A stretch of 64,000 bases of DNA. It comes from Crassaminicella profunda (GTDB taxonomy: Bacteria; Bacillota; Clostridia; Peptostreptococcales; Thermotaleaceae). Where the stretch lies: assembly GCF_019884785.1 (NCBI RefSeq), contig NZ_CP082326.1, positions 1,481,355 to 1,545,354 of the forward strand, given 5' to 3'. The notes under the pieces were generated by a model, which was given only the letters and a program-made list of their open reading frames with translations, was not told the origin of the DNA and searched no databases. The number at the start of each line of letters is the position of its first letter. The first letter of the stretch is position 1. This document shows positions 44,054 through 52,530 of this stretch, in pieces. A program made the position numbers and the translations under genes.

Positions 44054-45031
44054 ATGAATGAAAATAAAGGAAAATTTTTTGAAGGTAGAGATTTTTATGA
44101 ATGGGGAATTAATTTTGACATGGATAAAATTAAAGATGAATTTGAGAAAGAAATAGACACATTAGATTTTTATAGGAATAATCACTCCAATATAACAAAG
44201 TTCGGAGCAGTAGATTTAGACAAATTAGATTATAAAAAGAAGAAAATATTTAATATTTTTATAGAAAATAAAATTTCTTTAAAAGATATTGAATGGATTT
44301 ATAATAAATTAGTGAATGAAGAATTTTTTTTATTAGAGAATGCAGAGAAGATAAATGATTATATGTATATAGAAGAATCTATTATTACACAAATTATTGA
44401 AAAATACCCTGTGTTTGAAAATTTAAAAGAAAATGATTGTTTTTTTATTGAAGAAATTGCTATTTTGGCTAAGTTGTATTTAAAACAAAAATATATTCAT
44501 AATAAAATGTGTTTAATTAACTTGTATACTATTCTAGATGAATATATTGCAGATATAATTAAGGTTATAGGTATGTATGATAGCAGATTTTTAGATAATG
44601 AAAATATATCAATTCCTTATAAAGAGGTTAGACAGTTTAATAATGATGATATAAAAGAGCTTGCTATCAATGTAATGCTTAGCAAAACTGTATCAGGAGT
44701 GAATGAAAAAATAAATAAACTTTTAAATTATTTAGATTTCAAAGAAAAAAACTCATTATTATTCGATAGCATTAGATTATTTAATGCTGAACGTAATATG
44801 TTAATTCACAATAGAGGAGTGTATAACAAGAGAGCGATAAAGCTTATAGGGGGTGGTAATGCAAAAAAATTAAAGATAAAAGAAGGAGAAAAAGTTGAAG
44901 TAACAGATAAAAAAGTAGAAGAATATTTAAAAATTTCAAAAGACATTATGGAACTTATAAATGACAAAATTTCTAAAAAATATGGATTTCAAAGAATAGA
45001 TTTAAATAGCGTTTTGTTAGATGAAGACTAA
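44054..45031 (+). CDS. HEPN domain protein, putative RNase
   Basis: A 325-residue helical protein. The motif ERNMLIHNRGVYN supplies the HEPN signature R-x4-H (R247, H252) that forms the catalytic site of HEPN RNases in toxin-antitoxin and abortive-infection systems. The surrounding helices (NKMCLINLYTILDEYIADII) fit that fold. ATG 44054 is seven bases after AAGGAG; an in-frame start at 44033 lies before it. It starts 44 bases after the EVE-HNH gene and is followed by a small gene at 45054. Confidence 0.65.
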   Translation: MNENKGKFFEGRDFYEWGINFDMDKIKDEFEKEIDTLDFYRNNHSNITKFGAVDLDKLDYKKKKIFNIFIENKISLKDIEWIYNKLVNEEFFLLENAEKINDYMYIEESIITQIIEKYPVFENLKENDCFFIEEIAILAKLYLKQKYIHNKMCLINLYTILDEYIADIIKVIGMYDSRFLDNENISIPYKEVRQFNNDDIKELAINVMLSKTVSGVNEKINKLLNYLDFKEKNSLLFDSIRLFNAERNMLIHNRGVYNKRAIKLIGGGNAKKLKIKEGEKVEVTDKKVEEYLKISKDIMELINDKISKKYGFQRIDLNSVLLDED

Positions 45032-45053
45032 ATATTAATAGGGGGATAATAGT

Positions 45054-45314
45054 ATGCCTAAATACGGAAGAGGGTTAAATAGAGAAATCGTTGGGGCAGT
45101 AAATATAGGAATGATATTAGAGCCATTTTCAATAAATGAAGTAAGAGAATTTGTGGAAAAGAGAAAGTGGGGAGTAACAGATAATTATTTAAATGTTTGT
45201 TTAGCCAATGGTTCATCACTGGAACATAGTCTTACATATAAGAAATATTTTGTATCTTTAGGAGATGGCAAATATAGACTAGTGCAAGATTATAAGGGAG
45301 ATAAATGGAAATGA
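45054..45314 (+). CDS. Small hypothetical protein, winged-helix-like
   Basis: An 86-residue protein (MPKYGRGLNREIVGAVNIGM, PFSINEVREFVEKRKWGVTD, YKKYFVSLGDGKYRLVQDYK). The alternation of three helices and a terminal beta pair suggests a small winged-helix fold. It has a GGGGGAT ribosome site 23 bases after the HEPN gene, and may be its antitoxin or a DNA-binding partner. It ends before a hairpin (AACAGGT / ACCTGTT, 45338-45364, T-rich tail). Confidence 0.55.
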   Translation: MPKYGRGLNREIVGAVNIGMILEPFSINEVREFVEKRKWGVTDNYLNVCLANGSSLEHSLTYKKYFVSLGDGKYRLVQDYKGDKWK

Positions 45315-45565
45315 TATAATAACTTTATTTGATGATTAACAGGTTGATAAAAAATTGACCTGTTTTTATTTATGAATTCAAGAAACCAGAGGAGGTAGAG
45401 CTATACTATATAATTCTAGTGTTTAGAGTAAATTGACTATTATGATAAAAAAAGGTAAAATCAAAAGAGCAAAATGGGAAATATTTCTTGTTGAAATTAT
45501 GATTGCAGATGAAATGAAGACTGCTGTGCATTGGATAATACAGAAGAATAGGAGTGTGTCTTTTT

Positions 45566-46726
45566 ATGTGGGAATGTAAAAAATGCAAAGAAGAAAATGA
45601 TGAAAACTGTGACGTTTGCTGGAAATGTGGAAGTGATAAAAAGGAAGAACGAATAGAAAAATCATATAAATTAGAGGGAAAACAAGCTATCTCAAAAATG
45701 ATAGAGAACCAAGAGAAGATAAGGAATATAGGACTAGGTGCGCAAGGTGTTTTAGAAAGGTTTGAGAAACACAGATTAGGAGCATCAGCTATAGAAAATA
45801 TAACGAGGAATCAAAACAAGCTAAGAGATATAGCACTAAGTGTTCAAAGTGCTACAAGAGGATTGGAGAGCATAGGGGTAGAAGCATCAGTAGTAGGGAA
45901 TATAATAAAGAATCAAAATAGGATAAGAGATATGGTATTAGGTTTTCAAGGGATTGCAGAAAGATTTGAACACTTAGGATTAGGAGCATCAGCTATAGAA
46001 AATATAACGAGGAATCAAAACAAGCTAAGAGATATAGCACTAAGTGTTCAAAGTGCTACAAGAGGTTTAGAGACTCTAGGGGTAGCATTTCAACCTTTAA
46101 AGAGTGTAATGACTGAAAAATTAGCAGAAATAAATGAATTAAACTTTGAAGATGTTGATATAGATAGAAATGGAACGATGACCTATACAGGTGAAATAAT
46201 GGATTTAAATGATACTGTACAAAGAGTCAGTTACTTTCTAGAAGAAGATATTTCAATCCAAGAGAGAATTATGAGAGTTGTTAATTGTTTTAAAAAAGCA
46301 CATCCTTTAGTTTGTTTTATGATAATATTTTTCATGTATAGCCCGATTCAGTGTGCTTATAATAATTCCGTTTATAATTTGATTAATCAAACAATTGGTG
46401 AGCATCGACTAATAGAAAGTAATAATATCATGATGCAAAAAAAAGCAATCAAAAAAGAAGTAAAAAAAGAAATACATAATAGAGTTGATGATGAAGAGCT
46501 AAAGAAAGAAATATTAAAAGATTATAGATTTGTGAGCGCTGATTGTTTAAATGTTAGAATGAAAGGAACTAAAAAATCTAGAGTTATTTATAAGTTACAT
46601 GTAGGACAGCCAGTTAGAATAATAAATAAGCAAAAAAATTGGACACAAATTGAATATAAAAGTGAGGATGGCAATGTTTATGTTAAAGGATGGGTATTTA
46701 CTAGATACATAAAAAGATTTGACTAA
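45566..46726 (+). CDS. Zinc-ribbon, helical-repeat, single-span, SH3 protein
   Basis: A 386-residue mosaic. Two CxxC pairs at the N-terminus (WECKKCKEEN, CDVCWKCGSD) form a zinc ribbon. Residues about 50-200 are helical repeats, with GLGASAIENITRNQNKLRDI occurring twice, 68 residues apart. One membrane span lies near residues 252-270 (PLVCFMIIFFMYSP). The last 65 residues are a bacterial SH3 domain (VSADCLNVRMKGTKKSRVIY). ATG 45566 is preferred to GTG 45554, which is too close to AGGAG. Function unknown; the domain mix suggests an envelope sensor within the defence island. Confidence 0.65.
   Translation: MWECKKCKEENDENCDVCWKCGSDKKEERIEKSYKLEGKQAISKMIENQEKIRNIGLGAQGVLERFEKHRLGASAIENITRNQNKLRDIALSVQSATRGLESIGVEASVVGNIIKNQNRIRDMVLGFQGIAERFEHLGLGASAIENITRNQNKLRDIALSVQSATRGLETLGVAFQPLKSVMTEKLAEINELNFEDVDIDRNGTMTYTGEIMDLNDTVQRVSYFLEEDISIQERIMRVVNCFKKAHPLVCFMIIFFMYSPIQCAYNNSVYNLINQTIGEHRLIESNNIMMQKKAIKKEVKKEIHNRVDDEELKKEILKDYRFVSADCLNVRMKGTKKSRVIYKLHVGQPVRIINKQKNWTQIEYKSEDGNVYVKGWVFTRYIKRFD
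45775..46065 (+). repeat. 204-bp internal DNA duplication
   Basis: A stretch of nearly 90 bases starting at 45775 recurs without change 204 bases later (45979 on). It encodes the second copy of the helical repeat. Near-identity at DNA level points to a recent duplication. Confidence 0.8.
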
Positions 46727-46835
46727 TATAAAATTGACTGAGATAGTCGATATTAATCATTGAAATAATGACTTTATTCCTCATGTAAATATACAATGGA
46801 AATTGCCGTAATTACATAAAAATGGGGTGGAAATA

Positions 46836-47783
46836 GTGGTAAGAAGAAATAATAAGAGAAAAGATAAACTGTCTGCTAATTATAAGTTAGCAAAGGAACA
46901 GTTTTATAAATTAAATGAAGAATTTTATGATGGTTTTGCAGATGATTATTATGTTTTAAAATTAACTAACTTAATGTTATTATTATCTAATGGAGAAGAA
47001 TATAAAGAGTTTTTAAAAGATAAAGATATAAAAGTAAAAGGTGCAGAGTACAAGGTTGAGAATAAAAATATAAAACTAGAAAATATAAAAAAATATGCAC
47101 AAATGGAATTAGCTATGACCTATTATCATTGTTTAGAAACGTTTATAAGAATATTTATCGTACATGCTAGATTAGCTAAATGTCCATGGATTGAATTAGC
47201 AAAGATATCACAAAGCAAATTCAAAGAAGAAATTGAAAAACTTAGTAATGAAAAGTTTGGCTACTTAAATAATGAATTAGATACTAATGGTACAATTAGT
47301 TTTGTATTTACAGGGATAAAAGAATGGAAAGATAGAATTGGTATAGATGGAATAAAGGGGTTAAAGAAATGGGTGTCGTGGAGTGCATCTGAACTATTAA
47401 AAACTTATGATTATAATACTTTTAAACATGGGCTGTATATTTTTCCGAAAGAAACAGGATTTACTCTCGGAGATGAACAAGGGAAAATTCAAAAAAACGG
47501 AGATTCATTACGTTATATTGCACGAATAGAGAATGAAATTAGATATATGTGGGCTAGAGAAACAATATGGATAGAATATGATTCTCGTGCTGCCATTATT
47601 TATACAATCAGTCAATTGATTAAGAATATAATGTTGGTTGGAAAAGCGTTTCATCTACAACAAAATTATGAGTTAGGATGGTTACCAAATTCACAATGGA
47701 GTCCGGAATTTTTAAAAAGAGCTAAAAGCGACTCAATAGTAAACGTTGAAAAAATGAGTTTTTCATTGGATTATTATAAATAA
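46836..47783 (+). CDS. Hypothetical helical protein, HEPN/Abi-like
   Basis: A 315-residue helical protein. QMELAMTYYHCLETFIRIFI and TYDYNTFKHGLYI (N-x3-H-G) resemble HEPN-type abortive-infection proteins, but no full R-x4-H motif is visible, so the assignment is weak. GTG 46836 follows GGGGTGG; GTG 46827 is inside that site. It lies between two defence-type genes on the same strand and is followed by a terminator at 47901-47922. Confidence 0.5.
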   Translation: MVRRNNKRKDKLSANYKLAKEQFYKLNEEFYDGFADDYYVLKLTNLMLLLSNGEEYKEFLKDKDIKVKGAEYKVENKNIKLENIKKYAQMELAMTYYHCLETFIRIFIVHARLAKCPWIELAKISQSKFKEEIEKLSNEKFGYLNNELDTNGTISFVFTGIKEWKDRIGIDGIKGLKKWVSWSASELLKTYDYNTFKHGLYIFPKETGFTLGDEQGKIQKNGDSLRYIARIENEIRYMWARETIWIEYDSRAAIIYTISQLIKNIMLVGKAFHLQQNYELGWLPNSQWSPEFLKRAKSDSIVNVEKMSFSLDYYK

Positions 47784-48131
47784 TTTGATAGATAGTGTAT
47801 TTCATACACACATTAAAAACGTAACTTAGAGAAATAACATATATGAAGTATAGTGGAAATAAAATAAAAATATTATAGATTGTATTTGTAATTGAGAAGA
47901 GCAGGGGAAACCCTGTTTTTTTATTTCTCTAATTAAGAAAAAGTAGCAATATAAGTAAACAATTAACATAGGTTGAAAAGATTACATAGGTTATTAAAGG
48001 ACTGAATACAAAAAATAATGTTAAATTAATAAGCTGTTATATAATCATACATATCATGTTAAGTATTGTTAATAGAGATTTAATGAAAACATATTAAAAA
48101 TATTATGAAAAATCAAAAGAGAGTGACGATA
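47784..48131. other. Intergenic region with terminator
   Basis: Stem CAGGG / CCCTG with a GAAA loop and seven T (47902-47922) ends the preceding gene. No other feature recognised. Confidence 0.7.
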
Positions 48132-49469
48132 ATGATTAATCAACAGATAGATGAAAATTTATTAAAAAAAATAACATCTGCTAAGAATATAAATAGAAGA
48201 ATTGTTGAAGTAAAAGAAGCACAACTAAAAGATTTGGAAATGATTTTTGAAATAATAACAGGACACAAATATTGGCGGAGCAGTTTAAATTGGATATTAA
48301 GTAAAGATTTAAATGAAGGTCATTATTCAAGAGAGCTAAATAGCTTATTAAGAGACAAGGTCAACTATATAAAACCGAGAGAATGTTTAACATCTTACAT
48401 TCTTGAGCATATAGATAATTACGACAAACAAATGGTTAAAATTGAAAAAGGTGTTTATAAATTAGAAAATTTTTATTTGACTGAATTGGAAAATAGGATA
48501 GGGAGAAGCCTAATGGCAAATGAACTATATACAATTGAAGAATTAATAAAACATGATATTGACGGACGTTATGTAGAACGTTGGTATTTAGATGATTTGA
48601 ACGATGAAATAAAACGATTGTTAATTAAGCAAGATAAGCGAATCGAAGACATGAAAAAAGAATATGGGAAAAAATTTATTGGAAAAAATACATTAGAGTG
48701 GGTCAAATTTATTTATTTAGCAAATGAAGTAAATAAGCATTCTCACACTATCAATGTTTTTGACTTTCTTAAAAAACCAAAAACAAATACTGAAGAAGAA
48801 AAACAAGCTTTAAATAGAGCTTTAAGTGAGATTAAAAATTTATATGGTAATCAATGTTTAGTATCAAATAAAAATAAAATCATAGCTCTTAATAATTTAT
48901 ATTTAGAACTATATAACATGAGTTTGAAAGATTTTATTGAACATTGTATCAAATATCAAACAAATGATTTAGAGAAAATTAAAGAAGCAATGATGATTCG
49001 TCGCCCTGGATTATGGAAAGATATATTAAGGGAGTGTACAATAAGAGCAAAAAAGAACTTGAAAACTAGAGAAGGTGAAAATGTTGATAGTGAAGCAGAG
49101 CTAATTATTGATAATTTTTTTCATCAATATAATATACCACATAAAAGAGAGCCAATAGAGATATATAATAAGAATAGAAACGGAATTTATATTCCAGATT
49201 GGTTAGTAAATGGAAAAATAATTGTTGAATATTTTGGTTGGTTAGATACTCATCTTATTCCGTATGAGAAAAAAACCAATGAAAAGATAAGGTTTTACCA
49301 TAGTTTAATTAAAAGAGGAATATATTTTGTTCCTTTGTTTTATGAACATTTAAAGAAGCCTAAAAGAATTTTACTAGAGTTAAACAAGTTTAAAGGAATA
49401 GAATTTCCAAATTTTCCTACAGTTCCTTGTTTTGCTAATTTTAGTGGCTTAATTAAACGTGAGTTTTAA
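48132..49469 (+). CDS. Putative nuclease with C-terminal PD-(D/E)xK/Vsr-like domain
   Basis: A 445-residue protein. The C-terminal 130 residues (ENVDSEAELIIDNFFHQYNI, IYIPDWLVNGKIIVEYFGWL, YHSLIKRGIYFVPLF) have the S-x-x-E, Y-x-P-D and E-x-F/G pattern of Vsr/restriction-fold endonucleases. The N-terminal 300 residues are helical and may bind nucleic acid. No family name is certain. ATG 48132 follows GAGAGTGA; ATG 48105 is in frame with no site. Located among defence genes, it is a likely restriction or abortive-infection nuclease. Confidence 0.65.
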   Translation: MINQQIDENLLKKITSAKNINRRIVEVKEAQLKDLEMIFEIITGHKYWRSSLNWILSKDLNEGHYSRELNSLLRDKVNYIKPRECLTSYILEHIDNYDKQMVKIEKGVYKLENFYLTELENRIGRSLMANELYTIEELIKHDIDGRYVERWYLDDLNDEIKRLLIKQDKRIEDMKKEYGKKFIGKNTLEWVKFIYLANEVNKHSHTINVFDFLKKPKTNTEEEKQALNRALSEIKNLYGNQCLVSNKNKIIALNNLYLELYNMSLKDFIEHCIKYQTNDLEKIKEAMMIRRPGLWKDILRECTIRAKKNLKTREGENVDSEAELIIDNFFHQYNIPHKREPIEIYNKNRNGIYIPDWLVNGKIIVEYFGWLDTHLIPYEKKTNEKIRFYHSLIKRGIYFVPLFYEHLKKPKRILLELNKFKGIEFPNFPTVPCFANFSGLIKREF

Positions 49470-49596
49470 AATGGAATTCATTAATTTTGTTTAGATAATT
49501 AGGTGGATTTTTAGGTAAAAAATATAGCAAATAAAATACTAGTTTCATTGAATACAAGGTAGTTTGGGGTAAGGAACTATAGGTTACCTTCTTTTA

Positions 49597-49968
49597 TTAT
49601 TGTAGTAGAATGTTAATGCATATCTGATACCTACATATCCACATTAAATGCATAGCATAAGGGAATGCTTGGATTAGCAAAACTATTGATAAAATGAACC
49701 TATAAGGCTTAGGTTCTAATCCCTTTTCTACATACTTCAGCATAAGAACAAGAATAAGTGAGGTTAATACTCTTATCAAAAGTCCTCTATCAAAAGGTAA
49801 TGCTATGACACTTACCATAAGAGGATTTGCTTCTTCTATAACCCCAAAAGTATGAATACCTAGATAGGTAAGGATGTAGTCACCTAACATAGCGGTGTAT
49901 ATAAAGGATAAAAGAAGATTAGAAGAGGTTATTTTCTTAGGCTGGATGTATATACGTGCAAATTTCAT
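49597..49968 (-). CDS. DUF5658-like membrane protein
   Basis: A 123-residue protein with about three or four spans (LLLSFIYTAMLGDYILTYLG, RGLLIRVLTSLILVLMLKYV, FILSIVLLIQAFPYAMHL). IEEANPLM after the first span is typical of DUF5658. Function unknown. A degenerate relative lies at 12384-12644. ATG 49968 follows AAAGGG; GTG 49986 is in frame upstream. It is convergent with the nuclease gene. Confidence 0.7.
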   Translation of the reverse strand: MKFARIYIQPKKITSSNLLLSFIYTAMLGDYILTYLGIHTFGVIEEANPLMVSVIALPFDRGLLIRVLTSLILVLMLKYVEKGLEPKPYRFILSIVLLIQAFPYAMHLMWICRYQICINILLQ

Positions 49969-50138
49969 AATCAAGACCCTTTCCACTGATAGTTGGATAG
50001 TCTTGATTATTTCCTATAAAGGTGTACTTAATACAATAGATAGTATATTTATTTTTAATATTAATTTGTAAAGGTTAATATTATTTTTCTATGTGTAATT
50101 TTGATGATGCTTTTTACAGGAACAAGTTAAACACTGAT

Positions 50139-50167
50139 ATTGTTCTATACTTGGCGATGTACTATAA
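50139..50167 (+). promoter_or_regulatory. Promoter of the element 1 recombinase
   Basis: TTGTTC, a 17-base spacer and TATAAT (50162-50167), about 36 bases before the start codon. Confidence 0.65.
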
Positions 50168-50202
50168 TTAGTTTAGAATACATTGTCAGTGGAGGTCTCG
50201 AT

Positions 50203-51879
50203 ATGGAAGAAAAAATTAAAGTTTGTGCCTACTGTAGAGTATCTACAGATGGTGAAGACCAATTAAATAGTTATGAAAACCAATTAGATTATTTTCAAAA
50301 CAAAACACATGAACTTGGAAACTATGAATTAGTTGGCATATATGCTGACAAAGGATTAAGTGCAACATCAATGAAAAAAAGAAAAGAATTTTTACAAATG
50401 ATACATGATGCAGGAATAGACGTTGAGGAATTACAATATAAGCATAATAAAAAAGATAAAATATCACTCAATTTAAAATTAAGTGATAGAGAACCTAAAT
50501 TTAATAAGATACTTGTGAAAAATACAAGTAGATTTGCTAGAAATATTGAAGTTGTTAGCTTGTTAAGAAGGTTAAGAGAGAAAAGCGTATATGTTGAGTT
50601 TTTAGATAAAAACTTATCAACAGAAAACTCAAATAACGATTTTTTTATAAATATGTTTTTAGCAGTTGATGAAAGAGAGAGCAAGGAAAAGAGAGATAGA
50701 ATTAGATTTGGTATTCTAGCAGGAATGGAAAAAGGAGTAATAATGGCAAATTCAAGATTGTATGGCTACAAAAAAAAGAGTAAATATGAACTTGAAATTA
50801 TTGAAGAAGAAGCAAATGTTATAAGGTATATATTTGAACAGTATGCAAAAGGAATAGGCATAAGAAGAATAATTAGTCAATTAAATGAACTAGGATATAG
50901 AACTAGACGTGATAGACCTTTTTCAAAAAGTACAATTAGCAAAATACTTCAAAATGAAAAATATAAAGGTTGGTTAGTTAGAAATAAATATGATACAGGG
51001 GTTTTATTTGTTGATAAAAGAGTTACTCCTAAATTAAGACCAAAAGAGGAATGGGTTATGCATAAAGGTATAATACCTGCTATTGTTTTAGAAGAACTTT
51101 GGGACAAGTGTCAAATGATTAGAGAAAGTAAAATCAGTTACACAAATCAAAAGGGTGTGTACTATGGTAAAAGTGATTACGTAAACAAAATTTTTTGTGC
51201 TAATTGTGGTCATGCGTATACGAAAAATAGAGATAGAGGAAGAGTGTTTTTTAATTGTGGAACCAAGAAAACAAAAGGAACAGAAGTATGCAATAATATT
51301 AATATTTCTGAAAAAAAGCTACAGAAAGTACTTGAAGAATTGTCTAATACACGATACTATCAACATTTTGCAAATAATAGAAAGTACGAAATAGAAAGTG
51401 CACAGAAAGAGTTGGATATATTAGAAGAGAGACTTAATAGAGAGGTTAATGAAGAAAAAAAGAATAGAGTAGAAAATGAATTGAAAGAAATTCAAGAAAA
51501 GGAACGTAAAATTTTAGAATTGTATCTTGAAGAAAAAGTGAGCAGAGATGTATTGGATAAAATGAGTGAAGAACTCTCTGAGAAAAGAAGAAATATTGAA
51601 AAAAAATTAAATCGCTTATGTATGAATAAACAAGAATTGGAAAAGCTTATAAAAAATAAGAATGAATATATTATGGAATTAGAAGATTACGAATGGAAAA
51701 AAGAGATGACCAGTGAAAAATTACTAAAAAATGAAATTAAAAGAATAGAAATTGGAAGAGCAAATAAGAATTATGCATTTGGTGATGATGTATTACGAGA
51801 CAATAAGACTATTATACTCAAATTTGAGTTTAATAGTATAAATAAAGCCCTAGAAATAACTTTAACAAATACTATTTAA
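50203..51879 (+). CDS. Large serine recombinase, integrase of element 1
   Basis: A 558-residue serine integrase. Catalytic serine S14 is in VCAYCRVSTDGEDQ, and the arginines in KNTSRFARNIEVV. The recombinase domain follows (YGYKKKSKYELEIIEEEANV, FSKSTISKILQNEKYKGWLV), then a zinc ribbon (FCANCGHAY...FNCGTKK) and a long coiled coil (residues 405-500). Such enzymes integrate and excise without host factors except a directionality factor. ATG 50203 is seven bases after GGAGG. It lies next to the right end, as is usual for integrases of this type. Confidence 0.93.
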   Translation: MEEKIKVCAYCRVSTDGEDQLNSYENQLDYFQNKTHELGNYELVGIYADKGLSATSMKKRKEFLQMIHDAGIDVEELQYKHNKKDKISLNLKLSDREPKFNKILVKNTSRFARNIEVVSLLRRLREKSVYVEFLDKNLSTENSNNDFFINMFLAVDERESKEKRDRIRFGILAGMEKGVIMANSRLYGYKKKSKYELEIIEEEANVIRYIFEQYAKGIGIRRIISQLNELGYRTRRDRPFSKSTISKILQNEKYKGWLVRNKYDTGVLFVDKRVTPKLRPKEEWVMHKGIIPAIVLEELWDKCQMIRESKISYTNQKGVYYGKSDYVNKIFCANCGHAYTKNRDRGRVFFNCGTKKTKGTEVCNNINISEKKLQKVLEELSNTRYYQHFANNRKYEIESAQKELDILEERLNREVNEEKKNRVENELKEIQEKERKILELYLEEKVSRDVLDKMSEELSEKRRNIEKKLNRLCMNKQELEKLIKNKNEYIMELEDYEWKKEMTSEKLLKNEIKRIEIGRANKNYAFGDDVLRDNKTIILKFEFNSINKALEITLTNTI

Positions 51880-52101
51880 ATTTATAACTAATTTTATACA
51901 GATGCAATGGGTAAGATAATGATTGATAATATAATTTAAATAGGAGATGGTCGAGTTTTCACATTATATAAAGATAAAATTCAGATGATAACGAAGAAAA
52001 ATATGAGACAAAAAGGTATTAAGCTGTGATACGGAAGAATAGATGAAATGCACCTAATATAGTAAAATTAATATAAATAGAGTACATTTAATAATACTTG
52101 T

Positions 52102-52124
52102 TAATGTATCATAATACACTAATG
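52102..52124. promoter_or_regulatory. Right attachment junction of element 1
   Basis: TAATGTATCAT and the crossover ACTA (52118-52121) precede the comM codon ATG 52122. The left counterpart is 32862-32881 (ACTA then ATGATACATT). The two element arms are inverted repeats. Confidence 0.8.
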
Positions 52125-52530
52125 ATTGGGCCACCTGGGTCAGGGAAAACAATGCTTGCTCGTCGATTCCCTACAATACTTCCCGCTATGACTTATGAAG
52201 AAATGTTGGAAGTTACCAAAATATATAGTGTTGCAGGCGAATTAACTGATCATGAGTCCCTCTTGGAGGTAAGACCTTTCCGATCTCCGCATCATACTAT
52301 TTCAAGTACTGCACTAGTAGGTGGCGGAAGAGTTCCTAAACCAGGAGAAGTGTCCCTTGCTCATTATGGGGTATTGTTTTTAGATGAACTTCCTGAATTC
52401 CAAAGAAGTGTTTTGGAAATGCTACGTCAGCCTATGGAGGATGAGGTTGTGACTATTTCAAGACTGAATACAACTCTTACTTATCCGTCTAAATTTATTT
52501 TAGTGGCTAGCATGAATCCTTGTGCATGCG
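52122..52530 (+). pseudogene. comM: comM/yifB, middle fragment between the two elements
   Basis: Reads [60 protein letters not shown], then SMNPCAC. These are the ComM Walker A, substrate-loop and Walker B motifs, in frame with the fragment ending at 32865. After MNPCAC the family continues GYYGD, but here the sequence changes at about 52530 into the second element. A short product could start at 52098, but it would not be functional. The C-terminal third of comM is not in the window. Confidence 0.92.

Larger units (their letters stand above)
32866..52121. mobile_element. Element 1: 19.3 kb large-serine-recombinase element in comM
   Basis: Both ends carry ACTA at the comM breakpoint (32862-32865 and 52118-52121). 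Joining the ends rebuilds an attP-like site: TAATGTATCAT (52102-52112) and ATGATACATTA (32871-32881), an 11 bp perfect inverted repeat around the crossover. The recombinase gene lies 240 bp from the right end. Cargo: helicase, palindromic region, resolvase, RexAB-like pair, EVE-HNH nuclease, HEPN protein and other defence-type genes. No capsid, relaxase or conjugation genes are seen, so it is an integrative defence island, not a phage or ICE. Confidence 0.88.

Noticed and set aside
32866-52121. Element 1 as a prophage
   Set aside because: No terminase, portal, capsid, tail or lysis genes were found in 19 kb.
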